NCBI GenBank assembly: GCA_012270135.1
Contig: JAAXIW010000062.1
Location: 16,176-22,599 of the forward strand
Direction of reading: 5' to 3'
Origin: Brevundimonas sp.
Lineage (GTDB): Bacteria > Pseudomonadota > Alphaproteobacteria > Caulobacterales > Caulobacteraceae
DNA: 6,424 nucleotides
The position numbers were made by a program, and so were the translations under genes. Positions 6,106 to 6,424 of this stretch are shown here, in pieces; position 1 is the first letter of the stretch, and the number at the start of each line of letters is the position of its first letter. Below the pieces are notes generated by a model. That model did no database searches, was not told where the DNA came from, and was given only the letters and a program-made list of their open reading frames with translations.

Positions 6106-6424
6106 ATGGCGCAGGGCTACAACAGGGCCGCCGACCTGCCGCAGGTCATACCGGTCTTCCCCTTGCCCGGCGCCATCCTGCTGCCGCGCGGCCAGCTGCC
6201 GCTGAACATCTTCGAGCCGCGCTATCTGAACATGATCGACGACGCCATGGCGGGCGATCGCATCATCGGCATGGTCCAGACCACCGGCGGCCCCCTCGAC
6301 CGGCCGCATCTGGCCCCGGTGGGATGTGCCGGTCGGATCACCAGCTTCGCCGAGCCCCCCGACGGCCGCTATATGATCCCCCTGCCGGGCCTGTGCCGGT
6401 TCGCCTCGGTCGCGGAGATCGCCG
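6106..6424 (+). CDS. Stand-alone LON substrate-binding-domain protein, N-terminal part, cut by the right edge
   Basis: The first 106 residues match the LON N-terminal (substrate-binding) domain found as a separate protein in many alphaproteobacteria. Signatures are IPVFPLPGAILLPRGQLPL (15-33), NIFEPRYLNMIDDA (34-47), DRIIGMVQ (51-58), a GCAGRI segment (73-78) and LPGLCRF (93-99). In full-length Lon this domain recognises protein substrates. The stand-alone versions are about 200-220 residues and lack the ATPase and protease domains; their exact task is not established. The rest lies outside the window, so absence of those domains here is inferred from family context, not seen. The ATG at 6106 has a strong GAGGGGG starting in the cnoX stop codon, with five bases before the ATG, and the gene is clearly in one unit with cnoX. 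As I recall, a small Trm112-like zinc protein often comes next in related genomes. Confidence 0.93.
   Translation, partial: MAQGYNRAADLPQVIPVFPLPGAILLPRGQLPLNIFEPRYLNMIDDAMAGDRIIGMVQTTGGPLDRPHLAPVGCAGRITSFAEPPDGRYMIPLPGLCRFASVAEIA

Overview
The window is a GC-rich bacterial chromosome segment holding ordinary housekeeping and stress genes. Codon third positions are overwhelmingly G or C. The gene families and their order suggest an alphaproteobacterium, probably of the Caulobacterales (Brevundimonas/Caulobacter-like). That placement rests on protein character and remembered gene order, not on a marker gene. I see no mobile element, tRNA, rRNA, CRISPR array, integrase or compositional break.

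The left half is transcribed leftward. A short fragment of an unrecognised gene enters at the left edge (1-96, minus). Upstream of it lies recQ (185-2068, minus), a complete RecQ DNA helicase with all helicase motifs, the zinc-binding cysteines and one HRDC domain. Upstream of recQ, 21 bases away, is a gene for an OsmC/Ohr-family thiol peroxidase-like protein (2090-2548, minus). The two probably form one transcription unit pairing peroxide or thiol defence with DNA repair.

The 102-base gap at 2549-2650 is a divergent promoter region. It contains a perfect 7-bp inverted repeat ending one base before the osmC-family start codon and overlapping its ribosome binding site. This is the most distinctive non-coding signal in the window.

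The right half is transcribed rightward. rpe (ribulose-phosphate 3-epimerase, 2651-3310) is translationally coupled through a GTGA overlap to a heparinase II/III-family protein (3307-5118) with no visible signal peptide. After an 80-base gap come cnoX (thioredoxin-TPR chaperedoxin with an active CGPC centre, 5199-6095) and, 10 bases further, the start of a stand-alone LON substrate-binding-domain protein (6106 to the edge). rpe serves the pentose phosphate/Calvin pathways; cnoX and the LON-domain gene point to protein quality control.

I did not find a new multi-gene system. The items worth following up are the osmC leader repeat, the recQ/osmC pairing, the apparently cytoplasmic heparinase-like protein, and the GANTC pair before the left-edge gene.
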